A stretch of DNA of 64,000 nucleotides from Lepus europaeus (GCF_033115175.1 NC_084850.1:101495439-101559438), one strand, 5' to 3'. Positions 33,194 through 44,582 are shown, counted from the stretch's first letter. Notes: generated by a model not told the origin, from the letters alone. Translations and numbers: made by a program.

Positions 33194-33472
33194 TTTTAAG
33201 ATTGATTTATTTGAAAGGCAGAGAGAGTGCAAGAGCGCTCCCATCTGCAGGTTTACTCCCCAAACGGCCACAATGGCCGGGGTTGGGCCAGGCTGAAGCT
33301 GTGAGCCTGGAACTCCATCCTGGGCTCCCGTGTGGGTAGCAGAGGCCAAGTAGTTGGACTGTTTTCCACTGTCTCCCCAGGCACATTAGCAGGGAGCTGG
33401 ATCAGAAGTGAAGCAGCTGGGATTCCAACTGGAGCTCTGATACAGGGTACCAGCCTTGCAAGCAGCAGCTTT
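33194..33472 (-). mobile_element. CSINE
   Basis: Head side degenerate after 'agcagcagctttatatg'. Confidence 0.78.
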
Positions 33473-33751
33473 ATATGATTACTTTTTGTGACTGCTCCTT
33501 ATGCGCTTGAGAAAAAGGTATATTTTCCATGATTAGGGTGTAAATATTTATGTCCATAAGGTCTGCTTTATTAATCATGTTGTTTAGGTTTTCTGTATTC
33601 TTCATGTTGTTCTAATTTACCTGTCTTGTGCTGAAAGTAGTAGCTCCTATTGTTAGTGTTTCTGTTTCTCCTTGCATCTCCCATGCCTGCTACTCTATGT
33701 AGATATTTGCTTGTAATTTGTTACATAGGTGTCTACTACTGATATATTTCT
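33473..33751 (-). mobile_element. L1M ORF2 remnant, antisense
   Basis: 'cttgagaaaaaggtatattt' and 'gtaaatatttatgtccat' lie in the order of the LINE reverse-transcriptase region. Confidence 0.65.
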
Positions 33752-34056
33752 TTTTTAAGATTTTATTTATTTTGAAAGAGTTGGAGGGAGGGAGAGAGAT
33801 CTTCCATCTGCTAGTTTACTCCCCAGATGGCTGCAAGGGCTGGGGCTGAGCAGACCAAAACCAGGAGCCAGGAGCTTCATCTGGGTCTCTCAAGTGAGTA
33901 CAGGGACCTACACACTTGGGCCATCTTCCACTGCTTTTCCCAGGCCATTAGGGAGCTGGATTGGAAATGGAGCAGCGGGGACTTGAACCACCACCCCCAA
34001 GGGATGCCACTATCAAAGGCAGTGGTTTTCCCTGCTGTGCCACACCACCAGCCCCA
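33752..34056 (-). mobile_element. CSINE
   Basis: Flanked by tgatatatttct / tgatagatttct. Ends 'cacaccaccagcccc'. Confidence 0.88.
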
Positions 34057-34372
34057 CTGATAGATTTCTTGTAGTGGATTTTAGCTTTAAAATATCCTTT
34101 TTATGTTTAATACGTTTTTGCTTTCTGGTTTGAATTCTTATGTTGGGAGTTTCCAGTTGTTTGGTGTACCATTGCCTATTTATTATTCTTAACCTTTCTG
34201 ATTCACTTTGTTTTAGGTTTGTCTCTTGAGTATGACATTGAGTTGGATCTTGCTTTGTGAGCCAATCTGAAAGTCTTTTCCTTTTAATAAGTCTTTTTAA
34301 AGCTTCATCCTATTTATTGATTTGAATAAGGTTTGGTCTAAACTCTGACATGTTTTATTTTATATTTGTGTA
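34057..34372 (-). mobile_element. L1M ORF2 remnant continued, antisense
   Basis: 'gtctcttgagtatgacatt' and 'agtctttttaaagctt' continue the same LINE. Confidence 0.6.
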
Positions 34373-34429
34373 TGTTCTATTGCAATGACTTCTGCCAGCA
34401 GCTGTCTAGAGCTGGGCTCAACTTAGTCC

Positions 34430-34552
34430 CAGGCACATTAGCAAAGAGCTGGATTGGAAGAGGAGCAGCTGGGACTAGAACCGGTGCCCATATAGGATGC
34501 TGATGCTGCAGGTGGAGGATTAACCTACTGCACCACAGTGCTGGCCCCCATG
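34430..34552 (-). mobile_element. CSINE, 3'-truncated
   Basis: Head half only, ending 'cacagtgctggcccc'. Splits the following repeat. Confidence 0.8.
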
Positions 34553-34847
34553 ATTACAGTTTATAGCAAAGGGATGGAAGTGGAATCAGCTAAAGGGAGA
34601 GATGCATAGGCTGAGGTCTGGGAGGGTTCCAGCTGTGAAACTGTTGTAGTTCCCCTTCGTTTTCCTATCCTAGAGCACATCAAGAAGTGACAACATGCAA
34701 AGTATTGATGACCAGGGAAGTTAACCAGGGTTTTGGTGTCTGGAATGTGATTGAATCATTGGCCACACGATTGAACTTGGTCTTCAGCCCCTGTCTCTTC
34801 CCTGGAGGTTGGGCTGCTATCATGTGGCTCAGACTGTAAAGTCTCTT
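34553..34847 (+). mobile_element. Ancient LTR-like repeat, third copy
   Basis: 'atgattacagtttatagcaa', 'ggagagatgcataggctgag' parallel 21018-21720. Confidence 0.45.
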
Positions 34848-35130
34848 CTATGGATTGAATGCTTGTTCCCTCCAAAACGCATGTTGGATTTTAATTGCCT
34901 ATGCAAAAGTATTCAGAGGTGGGCTTTTAAGAGGTGATGAGGGCTCCACTGTCGGGAGTGGGTTTGGCACTGCTATAAAAGGGTGAATTTGGTCCCTTCT
35001 TTCCGTCTCTTGCCTTCTTCCCCTGCCAGTTGCCAACACCTTGATCTTGGACTTCTCAGCCTCAAGAACTGTGAGCAATACAATTTTGGTGATTATAAAT
35101 GATCCAGTCTCAGGTATTCAGCAGAAATGG
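34848..35130 (+). mobile_element. MaLR LTR (MST-like), sense
   Basis: 'gtgggcttttaagaggtgat', 'tgctataaaagggtgaattt' (TATA region) and 'gatcttggacttctcagcct' are diagnostic and in order. Confidence 0.85.
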
Positions 35131-35199
35131 ATTAAATCACCCTCTAATTACCTGATAGGTTTTTCTGTCTTGGTTAGCCTCATCCTGAGTTATTTCCTT

Positions 35200-35470
35200 A
35201 GCTTAAGCCACCTAGGCGCCCACTATGAATAACAAGCGTTGTTGATTTGAGATTTTTCTTTTTTTTTGATACATTTATAGGTATAAATTTCCCTGTTAGT
35301 ACTGCTTTCAGTTCATCCTGTATGTTTGGTATGTTGTGTTTCATTTTCATTTGTCTCAAGGCATTTTCTAATTTCTCTTATAATTATTGTTTGGGAGTGT
35401 ATTGTCTAATTTTCACCAATTTTTTTCAGTTTTCTTCTGATTTCTAGTTTTATTCCAATTTGATTGAAAA
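35200..35470 (-). mobile_element. L1M ORF2 remnant, antisense
   Basis: 'tttccctgttagtactgctt' is a strong LINE landmark. Confidence 0.7.
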
Positions 35471-35496
35471 AGAGATATTAAAAAAATTATCTATCT

Positions 35497-35800
35497 ATGG
35501 GGTTGGAGCTGTGAACCTCTGCCTGCAGCACTGCATCCCGTATGAGTGCTGATTTGAGTCCCAGCTGCTCCACTTCCTATCCAGCTCCCTGCTAATGTGC
35601 CTGAGAAGGCAATGGAGGATGACCCAAGTGCTTAGGCTCCTGCATCCACAAGGGAGACCCGGGTGAAGCTCCTGGCTCCTGACTTTTGCCTGGCCTAACC
35701 CTGGCTGTTGTTGACATTTGAGGAGTGATTCAGCAGATGGAGGATCCCTCCTTCTCTCACTCTCTCTCCCTCTCTCACTCTTTCAAATAAAAAATTTAAA
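35497..35800 (+). mobile_element. CSINE, tail-to-tail pair (left)
   Basis: Complete old copy; a few bases are missing from its head. Confidence 0.8.
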
Positions 35801-36105
35801 AAATTATTTGAAAGGCGAGTAACAGAGGGAGAGACAGACAGAAATCTTCCATCTGCTGATTCACTCCCCAAATGGCTTCAATGGCAGGGCCTGGTACAGG
35901 ATGATGCCAGGAGCCTGGAACTTCATTTGGATCTCCCACATGAATGGCAGGGGCCCAAGCCCTTAGGTCACCTGCTGCTTTCCCAGGTACATCAGCAGGG
36001 AGCTGGATCAGAAGTGGAGCAGCTATGGCTCAAACCTATGTACCTATATGAGATACCAGCATCTTCAGTAGCCACTAAACCTGCTGAAGCACAATGCTAG
36101 TCCTG
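35801..36105 (-). mobile_element. CSINE, tail-to-tail pair (right)
   Basis: Starts in the shared A/T-rich tail; ends 'cacaatgctagtcct'. Confidence 0.8.
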
Positions 36106-36939
36106 GAAAATGTATTTTGCATGCTTTTATCACTTTTACATTTATTGAGACTTCTTTTGTAGCCTAACATATTGTCTATCCTGAAAAATGTTCCATGGGC
36201 AATTGAGAAGAACATGTGTTTTACTATATTGGATGGGACGTTCTGTATTTATTAGGTCTTGTTGGCTTCTGTTTCTTTCTTCAAATTTTCCTTCACATTA
36301 TTGAGGGGCTTTGTTATTTGGGGCATGTATTTATATCTTCTTGATTAGTTGACTCCTTTTATCAGTTGACAATGTCCTTGTTTCTCTTGTAACAGTTTTT
36401 GGCTTAAAATCTATTTTGTGTGAGATATTAGTATATCCATTGCAGCTGTCTTTTGGTTATCATTTCCATGGACTATCATTCCATCTTTTCACTTCATCCT
36501 GTTTGTGTTTTTGGACCCTCGCTACTATGATCTAAAAAACAAACAAAATCCAACAAACAATAAAATCAGAACACCTCTTCTAGTCTTTGGAGATTGGCTA
36601 GAGGTTAGGGTACTCTTTGAACACTCAGCCACTCTTGCATTCCAGCCTATGGGTCAGCCTGAGGTGAAAGGTTAGAGTCTTCCCAGGTGTTTTGTGAGTG
36701 TCTTGTCCTGGGCATGAACATGGCTTTTTAAATCCACCTGTCCATAGGTGCTTTTGTGTGTCTGGGTGGAATCACCTGCTCTGGGCATCTGCAGGTAGTT
36801 TTGTCTTGCAGCCTTTTCGAGCAGTGCCCACCACTCTTCCAGCCTGAGTTCCAAGTTCGGCAAAATGGAGACAAGCACTTTGTAGCAGTCTTTCTGGGAG
36901 CCCAGAGACACATTAGAACAGACACACAGTAATTTTTTT
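36106..36939 (-). mobile_element. L1M ORF2/3' remnant, antisense
   Basis: 'tgttccatgggcaattgaga', 'tgtgagatattagtatatcc' (ORF2) followed by 3' UTR-like sequence from about 36540. Non-coding. Confidence 0.6.
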
Positions 36940-37245
36940 CAAGATTTATTTTATTTATTTGAAAGAAAGAGGTAGAGACAGAGAGGCCTTCCATCTGCTG
37001 GTTCACTCCCCAGGTGGCCACAATGGCCAGAGCTGTGCTGATCCAAAGCCAGGAGCCAGGAGCTTCCTCTGGGTCTCCCACGTGGGTGCAGAGACCCAAC
37101 CACTTGGGCCATCTTCCACTGCTTTCCCAGGCCACAGCAGATAGCTGGATCGGAAGAGGAGCAGCCAGGACTAGAACCATCGCCCATATGGGATGCTGGC
37201 ACTTTAGGCTGGGGCTTTAACCCACTGCACGACAGCACCGGCCCC
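36940..37245 (-). mobile_element. CSINE with target duplication
   Basis: Flanked by gacacaca / gacacaca. Complete. Confidence 0.9.
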
Positions 37246-38308
37246 GACACACATTAATTTATGAATAAGTTCTGCCCTGGTCTTTCTGGGACTAGGGACC
37301 AGGTTCCCGGTTCCCCCACGGGGAATGCAGGCTTGCTGCTGTGCATTGGAAGGGATGGAGGAAGGCAATACACAAAAGCCACAAAGCTTTCTTTTTGCCT
37401 CTCAGTAATCTTTTTCTTGATTCTGTGTTCACTTGATGCTGCAAACCTTTGTTTTCCAGAGTTCTGGCAAAGTTGGTTCTGACACTTTCTTCTTTTTCCT
37501 GTTTCTGTTGGGGGGTGGGCCAGAGCTTGGAGCTGCCATTTTACTGTCCCATTTTACTGTCATTGTGAGGTGAGGTTTTTCCTTACCTGAAAGGTTTTCT
37601 CATTTTCTAAAGAAGCTTTGGCTGGACGCAGACTGTTTTGATTTGTTCCGAGCACCGGGGCTTGGGATGGCTCGCAGGAGTCTTAGTTTAGGGACACGAT
37701 GTTTTGACAGTGAGGTGGAGTGTGGCTTCCTGAATACATGGCTTTTGCTTCGGACATTGTAGACTGCGGTTGCCTGTGCTCTGATTTGGTTTTGTTTTGG
37801 TGACTACTTGTCATATGTGATTTCCAGGTTTCCCCTGCCAGTTTTTCCCTTTACGACCCAGTCTTTAAATGATGTTTCTTTGTTGCTTTTTACCCTTTTC
37901 TCCCTCAAAAAAAAATTTTTTTTTTGTGACTGCTCCCTTGGGTCCTGCACACCTTTCCTGTAGCTGGTGTTCTGATACGCCTAGCCACTCTTTCAGTATT
38001 TTCATCCTTATGGTAGATTTTCCAAGTGTGATTTCAGCTCACCTTCAGGCTCTCCACTCCCCTCTTCTGTCTTATTTACTGGTTTTTCAGACCCTCCTCG
38101 AGGTCTGCAAAGGTTCATGGCAGGAGTTTGAAAGACAGTTGGGCTGGAATTTGGTACTTTTGTTTTCCTTATAGATAATTAGAAAGTGACAATAGTCTAT
38201 TTTCTGCAATGTTATATATTCTGAAGGTATAGGTGATATGTGGTTTTCATGTTCTTCATGTTGATCTGTATAGTTTTTCGAGACTATATGGAGAGGTTTG
38301 GATTTGTA
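37246..38308 (-). mobile_element. Probable L1M 3' UTR, antisense
   Basis: Sequence resembles the GC-richer part of old L1 3' UTRs ('ttccctcaaaaaaaaat' and 'ctgttttgatttgttccg' regions); weak. No supported exon. Confidence 0.4.
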
Positions 38309-38318
38309 TAGTTGGATT

Positions 38319-38660
38319 CTTTTTTTTTTTTTTTTGACAGGCAGAGTGGACAGTGAAAGAGAGACAGAGAGAAAGGTCTTCCTTTTGCCATTGGTTCACC
38401 CTCCAATGGCCGCCGCGGTAGGCGCGCTGTGGCCGGCGCACTGCGCTGATCCGATGGCAGGAGCCAGGTGCTTCTCCTGGTCTCCCATGGGGTGCAGGGC
38501 CCAAGGACTTGGGCCATCCTCCACTGCACTCCCTGGCCACAGCAGAGAGCTGGCCTGGAAGAGGGGCATCCAGGACAGGATCGGTGCCCCGACCAGGACT
38601 AGAACCCGGTGTGCCGGTGCCACAAGGCGGAGGATTAGCCTAGTGAGCCGCGGCGCCAGC
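38319..38660 (-). mobile_element. Young CSINE with target duplication
   Basis: Duplication tagttggatt at 38309-38318 and 38661-38670. Confidence 0.95.
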
Positions 38661-38699
38661 TAGTTGGATTGATTCTTGATTACCTGTAAGCTACTTAAA

Positions 38700-39006
38700 A
38701 ATTTTTTTTCTTTGAAAGGCAGAGTGACAGGGAGAGGGAGAGAGGTCTTCCATCTTCTGGTTCATTTCCCAAATGCCTGCAACAGCTGGGGATGGGCCAG
38801 GCTAAAGTCAGGAACCAAGAACTCCATCCTGGTCTCCCACATGGGTGGCAGGGGCCCAAGCGCTTGAGCCATCACCTGCTGTTTCCCAGGTGCATTAGCA
38901 GGGAGCTGGATCAGAAACAGAGCAGCCCCCAGACTTGAACGGGCACTCTGATAAGGGATGTGGGTATCACAAGTAGCAACTTAATCTGTGCCACAACACT
39001 GGCCTG
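38700..39006 (-). mobile_element. CSINE
   Basis: Complete, ending 'cacaacactggcc'. A (CCCT)n tract follows at 39007-39045. Confidence 0.85.
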
Positions 39007-39049
39007 TCCCTCCCTCCCTCCCTCCTTCCCTCCCTCTCTCCCTTCTCTT

Positions 39050-39675
39050 TGAAGATACCATTTATGTGGAGTAAAATGGATCCTTTTGAGTGTATAGCCC
39101 TGCTAGTTTTGTTAAGCCCATACAGTTATGGAACCAGTACAACATGGATATAGAGAAAAGTTGTGTCATCTCCCAGGTGACCCCCTTGTAGTGCAGCCTT
39201 TGCTGTACTCCAGCCCTGGCAGTCACTGATGAATTTTTGCTTTCTGATTTTGCCTTTCCCATAATCCAATAGAAATGGAATCATACAATATGTAGCCTTT
39301 CGCATCTGGCTTCTTTTATTCAATATACAACAATTTAGGTTCATCTCTGTCACTGTATGTATTATTCATTCATTTTTAGTTCTGAGTAGTATTATTGTGA
39401 ATGGATTCCAGGTTGTTTATTCACTGGTAAAAAGGGTATTTGGGTTGTCTCTAGATTGTGATTAAAAATAGGGCTGCCATATAAATGTTTATGTACAGGC
39501 TTTAGCGTTTATATAGGTTTTCATTTCACTGTGGGATTGCAAGTGTATATCCGGGAGTGGGATTGCAAGTGTTTTGTGGCAGTATATGTTTCCCTTCATA
39601 AATAACTGAAAATCCAGTTTTTAAAGTGTCTGTGCCAGTTTTGCATCTCCACCTATGATAGCGGAGGTCCTGTTG
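39050..39675 (-). mobile_element. L1M 3' UTR, antisense
   Basis: 'tggaatcatacaatatgtag', 'attgtgaatggattccagg' and 'gtgggattgcaagtg' follow the LINE 3' order reversed. Continues beyond the hAT element. Confidence 0.75.
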
Positions 39676-39784
39676 CAGGGGTGGGGAACATCTGGCCCGT
39701 GGGTTGTATAATAAGGTCCATGAAATAATTTGGTCTGGCCCTGCCAAGACAACTGCAGGCAGGATTAGAAATTCAGTAACTCTT

Positions 39785-40120
39785 GGGCCGGCGCCGCAGC
39801 TCAATAGGCTAATCCTCCGCCTTGTGGCGCCGGCACACCAGGTTCTAGTCCCGGTCAGGGCACCGATTCTGTCCCGGATGCCCCTCTTCCAGGCCAGCTC
39901 TCTGCTGTGGCCCAGGAATGCAGTAGAGGATGGCCCGAGTGCTTGGGCCCTGCACCCGCATGGGAGACCAGGAGAAGCACCTGGCTCCTGCCATCGGATC
40001 AGCATGGTGCGCTGGCTGTGGCAGCCACTGGAGGGTGAACCAACGGCAAAAAGGAAGACCTTTCTCTCTGTCTGTCTCTCACTGTCCACTCTGCCTGTCC
40101 AAAAAAAAAAAAAAAAAAAA
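39785..40120 (+). mobile_element. Young CSINE with perfect 17-bp duplication
   Basis: Duplication gaaattcagtaactctt at 39768-39784 and 40121-40137, and an uninterrupted A20 tail. Confidence 0.97.
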
Positions 40121-40198
40121 GAAATTCAGTAACTCTTATAGCAGGCTAATTTTTAAGTTGATAATTTTGTATGTCCTGCAAATGGTGTGTGTGTGTGA

Positions 40199-40199
40199 G

Positions 40200-40243
<44 letters not shown>

Positions 40244-40244
40244 C
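40199..40244. repeat. (TA)n/(GT)n microsatellite
   Basis: Follows (GT)n at 40187-40197. Confidence 0.95.
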
Positions 40245-40312
40245 TCCATCCATCCATCCACCACCCACCCATCCACATGGCTTTTGGCAATAGAAAGCTT
40301 TCCCTACCCCTG

Positions 40313-40687
40313 CTCTACAGCCTCATCAATACTTAGGATTCTCACACCCCACCAACCCCCAATTCTAATAGATATGCAATGGGCTCTCATTGTGGTTTCA
40401 ATTTGCTGTCCCTTCATGATGAATAATGTTGAGTGTCTCTTTATTTGCTATTTTTATATATCTTTTTCAGTGGATTACCTCTTAGTTGTTTTGTCTGTTT
40501 AACTTTTAACAGTTCTTTATATGTTTTCAGTACAAGTTCTTTGCCCAGTATTTGATTTCCATATATTTTCTTCCACTGTGTGGCTTTTCAGTCTCTCAAT
40601 GGTATCTTTTGAGTTTTGGTATCACATCTAAGAAACATTTGATTAAAAGATTAAAAAGATTAACAACATTTTCTCCCATATATATAT
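40313..40687 (-). mobile_element. L1M 3' UTR continued, antisense
   Basis: 'tctcattgtggtttcaattt' and 'gtgtggcttttcagtctctc' resume the LINE of 39050-39675. Confidence 0.75.
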
Positions 40688-40945
40688 TTTTAGATTTAAT
40701 TTGAAAGGCAGAGTTAGAGACAGAATCTTCCATCATCTGGTTAGCTCCCCAAATGGCTGCAATGGCTAGGCCTGGGCCAGACTGAAGCCAGGAGCCAGGA
40801 GCTTCTTCTGGGTCTCCCACATGGGTGACAGGGGCCCAAGCACTTGGACCATCTTCTGCTACTTTCCCAGGTGCGTTAGCAGGGAGCTGGATTGGAAGTG
40901 GAGCAGCTGGGACTTGAACTGGTGCACATATGGGATGCTGGCCCC
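40688..40945 (-). mobile_element. CSINE, head-truncated
   Basis: The segment between 'gggatgctgg' and 'ccc' is deleted, so the head lacks about 45 bases. Confidence 0.82.
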
Positions 40946-41500
40946 TCCTCATATTTTCTTCTAGAGACATCATAGGTTTAGATTTTTAGACTAGGTCTGA
41001 CCCCTTTTAATTTTTATATATGTTGGAGGTATTGATTAAGGATTGTCTTTTTTTATTTTCTGGCATATGGCTATTCACTTTTGGAGGCCCACTTGTTGAA
41101 ATACGAATTTCCATTTTCCACTGAATTGCCTCTCCACTTTTGCCAAAAATTATTTTATGTAAAAAGATAGTATATTTAAGTATAACACACAAAATGTCTA
41201 CAGTTTATACTGCTTAATTAAGTATCACAAAGTGAAATACTCTAGCTACCAGCTACAGCTAGGCCGTAATATATAGAACATAATTGAGACCTCAGAATTT
41301 AAAATCACTGCCACTCTCCTGACTTCTAACATCCTGGATTAGCCTTGCCTGTTCTCTTACCCTACATATCAGCACACGCAGTATACATTCTTCTGTTTCT
41401 GATTGTTTTGCTTTTCAGCACATCTGTGACATGCATTTATATAGGACATGTGCTGGACAACTTTCTTGGTGGCCCTGTAGTTCTCAATGTGAACTGGGCA
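40946..41500 (-). mobile_element. L1M 3' UTR continued, antisense
   Basis: LINE-like 'acttttggaggcccacttgt' and 'ttgcttttcagcacatctgt'. Confidence 0.5.
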
Positions 41501-41815
41501 TGTAACATTTTGAGATAAGGAGGGCTGACCTGAACAGCCTAGGTTTGGGTCTCCCTGCTCGCAACAGGATGCCCTTTAGTGCTATGGTTCATGTGCCCCC
41601 TTCTCAAGGTATCAAAGCCAAGTTGGGCTGCTTTCCAGGGTTCCTCAGCTTCAGAGCAAGTGTGGCATGCGCAAACAAGACCCCACCCACCTGGGCCGCT
41701 TTCCTGCACCTTGCGGGGGGACTAGCCCACAGTGAGCTTCTGTTGTCCCTTGCTGTCTCTAATAAACCCACCCCGCACACCTTGTGTGTGTGGATGCTGT
41801 GTCTCGTTGGAGCCA
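41501..41815 (+). mobile_element. Candidate solo LTR (ERV-like)
   Basis: Begins TGTAACATTTTGAG and ends near GGAGCCA, with AATAAA at 41761 and a TG/CT-rich stretch after it, the arrangement of an R-U5 region. It interrupts an L1M 3' UTR. No matching target duplication was found, so borders are uncertain. Confidence 0.45.
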
Positions 41816-41825
41816 GTGTGAAGTG

Positions 41826-42254
41826 GTAGTTCATTCCATTGTATGACTGTGCCGCAACCTGCCCATTCTGTTCATGGTTTGCCTCCCGCCCCTGCCATGA
41901 TTTGGTATTAGGAATAGTTGGTGCTGCCGTGAACATGGCTGTACTTGTTTTCCAGAGCACATGTACATGTTTTCTCCAAGGTTTGAAATTCTACATCAGA
42001 GTCAGATTTCTGGGTCATGGTATATGCACATCATTAGCTTCAGTAAGTAATGCTAGCCTGTTTCACCAAAGAGATTATATCAGTTTACATTCCTAACAGT
42101 GTTCACATTTCAAAACAACGTTATGGTATTTTAGTCTGCACAATTGTAACTTTTCTGGTCAGTGCCTAAGTAGTATCTCTGTGTGGCTTAAATTTTCATT
42201 TACCTGGATGGTAAGGGGGTTGAGTACATTTTCTTTTTATGTTCATAAGTCATT
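41826..42254 (-). mobile_element. L1M 3' UTR continued, antisense
   Basis: 'ttctgggtcatggtatatgc' and 'tacattcctaacagtg' resume the LINE after the LTR. Confidence 0.7.
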
Positions 42255-42541
42255 TTTTTTTATTTGGGAGAGAGAGAAACAGAAATAATGTCTTCCATCT
42301 GCTGGTTACTCCCCATATGGCCGCAATGGCCGAGGCTGGGCCTATCCGAAGCTAGGAGCTTCTTCCAGGTCTCCCATGTGTGTGCAGGGACCCAAGCACT
42401 TGGGCCATCTTTCACTGCCTTCCCAGGCCATAGCAGAGAGCTGGATTGGAAGTGGAACAGCCAGGACACAAACCAGCACCCATATGGGATGCTGGCACTG
42501 TAGGCAGAGGCTTAGCCTATTAAGCGACAGCGCCAGCCCTG
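42255..42541 (-). mobile_element. CSINE
   Basis: First of a tandem minus pair; ends 'gacagcgccagccct'. Confidence 0.88.
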
Positions 42542-42549
42542 GTCATTTT

Positions 42550-42839
42550 TTTAAAGAGATTTATTATTTATTTGAAAGAGTTAGAGAGTCTTCCATCCCC
42601 TGGTTCACTTGCCAAATAGCCGCAACAGCCAGAGATGAGCCAATCCAAAGCCAGGAGCTTCTTCTGGGTCTCCCACATGTGTGCAAGGGCCCAAGGACTT
42701 GGGCCATCTTCTGCTGCTTTCCCAGGCACATTAGCAGGGAGCTGGATTAAAAGTGGAGCAGCTGGTACTTGAACTGGCGCCCATATGGGATGTTGGCATT
42801 GCAGGCTGGGTCTTTAAACCATTGCACCACAGTGCCAGC
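42550..42839 (-). mobile_element. CSINE with target duplication
   Basis: Duplication ctggtcattt at 42540-42549 and 42841-42850, including bases from the preceding SINE's end. Confidence 0.9.
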
Positions 42840-42849
42840 CCTGGTCATT

Positions 42850-43085
42850 TGGCCTTTAGTGATATGTACCTATGTACTTCTCTTACCCATTCTTCGTTAT
42901 TTTGTATATTCCATGTAAGATGCCTTTAATTCTCATGACTGTAGCAGATAATGGCCCCATCTGTAGCTTGCCTTTCACTGCCCTACTTTTATGTTTGTAA
43001 CACAAGGCTTTTCCTTTACGAGTAGTGCCTTTCACATCTTGCTTTGGAATTCTTTTCCTATCCCAAGCTTAGGAAAACATTTTTC
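42850..43085 (-). mobile_element. L1M 3' UTR end, antisense
   Basis: 'gtgcctttcacatcttgctt' and neighbours continue the LINE. Confidence 0.55.
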
Positions 43086-43987
43086 TCTATTTTGACCTAC
43101 TGAATTCACAGCTGGAGCTTACCCAAAAATGGTGGCAGGGGAGTTTCCTACAAGAGAATGGGACCTTTTGGGATTCCAAAGAAAGGTGCTAAAAGCCAGG
43201 ATTATCAGTCCAGAGCATTTTTCAGAGGATCTCACTCACAGAAAGGGCTTCAGTCCCCTGTCTCCTGATGGACAATGAGAGAGAGGGATGTCCTACCAAG
43301 GGGTGTTCACACCAAGGTGGCGGAGTGTAGGGTTTGATGGGAGAAGCTTGAGGAACTTGACTCAGGGCCAGGGCTAGTTTCTCTCAGTGTTTTGGGCAAC
43401 AACCTAAATACCTTTCTCAGTGCCTGGGGACGTTCAAGGTCCCAGCTTGAGTTCAAGACTGCCGGGAATACCATGCAGCTGGCCTGGTTACACGGCAGTG
43501 TAGACACTGTGTTCCAGCAAGGTCAGGAGAAAAAGCAGGAGGAAGCAGAGGACCCTACAGTTACTCTATAGACACTTTGTGTCACCTCTCACATTATACA
43601 GTTTATCTGTAGCTGATTTTTGTGTATGGTCAGAGGGAATAAGTTTAACTTCCCCTCCAGGTAGATATTCAGTAAGCCATCTACATTTATTAAAAAGATC
43701 TTCTTCCCACTGCTTGCTAAGCTTTGTCATAAATCAGGTGTGTGTCTATACATGTTTGGATCTTTTTAGTTCCACTGGACTGTTTGTCCATCCTTAGGGT
43801 AATATCACATTTTTAATATCATATTACCTAATTGAATAGTTTTTATACCATGACTTGTGATTCTCCCACAAAGTAGGTTACTAACTTGATATGAAATAGA
43901 CATGCTATATTAAGTCATCATGGTGCACTGGGAACCCAATCAGACCTTTCCCTACATTCTATCCTTACCACCGAATGGTGAGCATTT
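43086..43987. other. Unassigned intron sequence
   Basis: No repeat family recognised with confidence and no exon supported. Confidence 0.35.
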
Positions 43988-43991
43988 TTTT

Positions 43992-44301
43992 AAAAAGATT
44001 TATTTGAAAGAGTTAGAGGAGGAGAGGCAGAAAGAGAGAGTGGTCTTCCATCTGCTGGTTCACTCCCCAATTGGTTGCAATGGCTGGAGCTGTGCCAATC
44101 TGAAACCAGGAGCCATGAGCTTCTTCCAGGTCCCCCTTGTGGGTGCAGGGGCCCAAGGACTAGGGCCATCTTCTACTGCTTTCCCAGGCCATAGTAGAGA
44201 GCTGGATCAGAAGTGGAGCAGTCTGGACTTGAATCGGCGCCCATATGGGATGCTGGCACTGCAGACGGCAGCTTAACCTGCTATGCCACAGCACCGGCCC
44301 T
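43992..44301 (-). mobile_element. CSINE with target duplication
   Basis: Duplication gagcatttt on both sides (43980-43988 and 44302-44310). Confidence 0.9.
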
Positions 44302-44319
44302 GAGCATTTTCTTTCTTTC

Positions 44320-44570
44320 AGATTTTAAAAGTGGGAAATGCAGATTGTCAATCTGTTAGTTCACTCCCCACCTGGCTACAATAGCCAGGACTGAGCCAGG
44401 CCAAAGCTAGGAGTCTGGAACTCCCTCCAGGTGGCCCATGTGGGTGGCAGGGACTCAGGTGCTTAGGTTATCATCCATTGCCTTTGAGGTACATTATCAG
44501 GGAGCTGGTTCAGAAACAGAGCACTCAGGACTTGAGTATGGGATGCTGGCATTGAAAGTGGTGGCTTCAT
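44320..44570 (-). mobile_element. CSINE, degenerate, abutting KRAB-A acceptor
   Basis: Old copy ('ttcactccccacctggctac', 'gagtatgggatgctggcatt') whose head merges into 'ggcttcatctgtcattttag', the acceptor used for KRAB-A. It ends within about 15 bases of the exon. Confidence 0.75.
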
Positions 44571-44582
44571 CTGTCATTTTAG

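Larger units (their letters stand above)
39676..40312. mobile_element. hAT-type DNA transposon split by young CSINE
   Basis: Terminal inverted repeats CAGGGGTGGGGAAC (39676-39689) and, on the other strand, CAGGGGTAGGGAAAGC (40297-40312). Interior 'catctggcccgtgggttg' and 'gcaggctaatttttaagttg' are typical of short non-autonomous hAT elements. It sits inside the L1M and holds 39785-40120. It also contains the (TA)n at 40199-40244. Confidence 0.8.
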
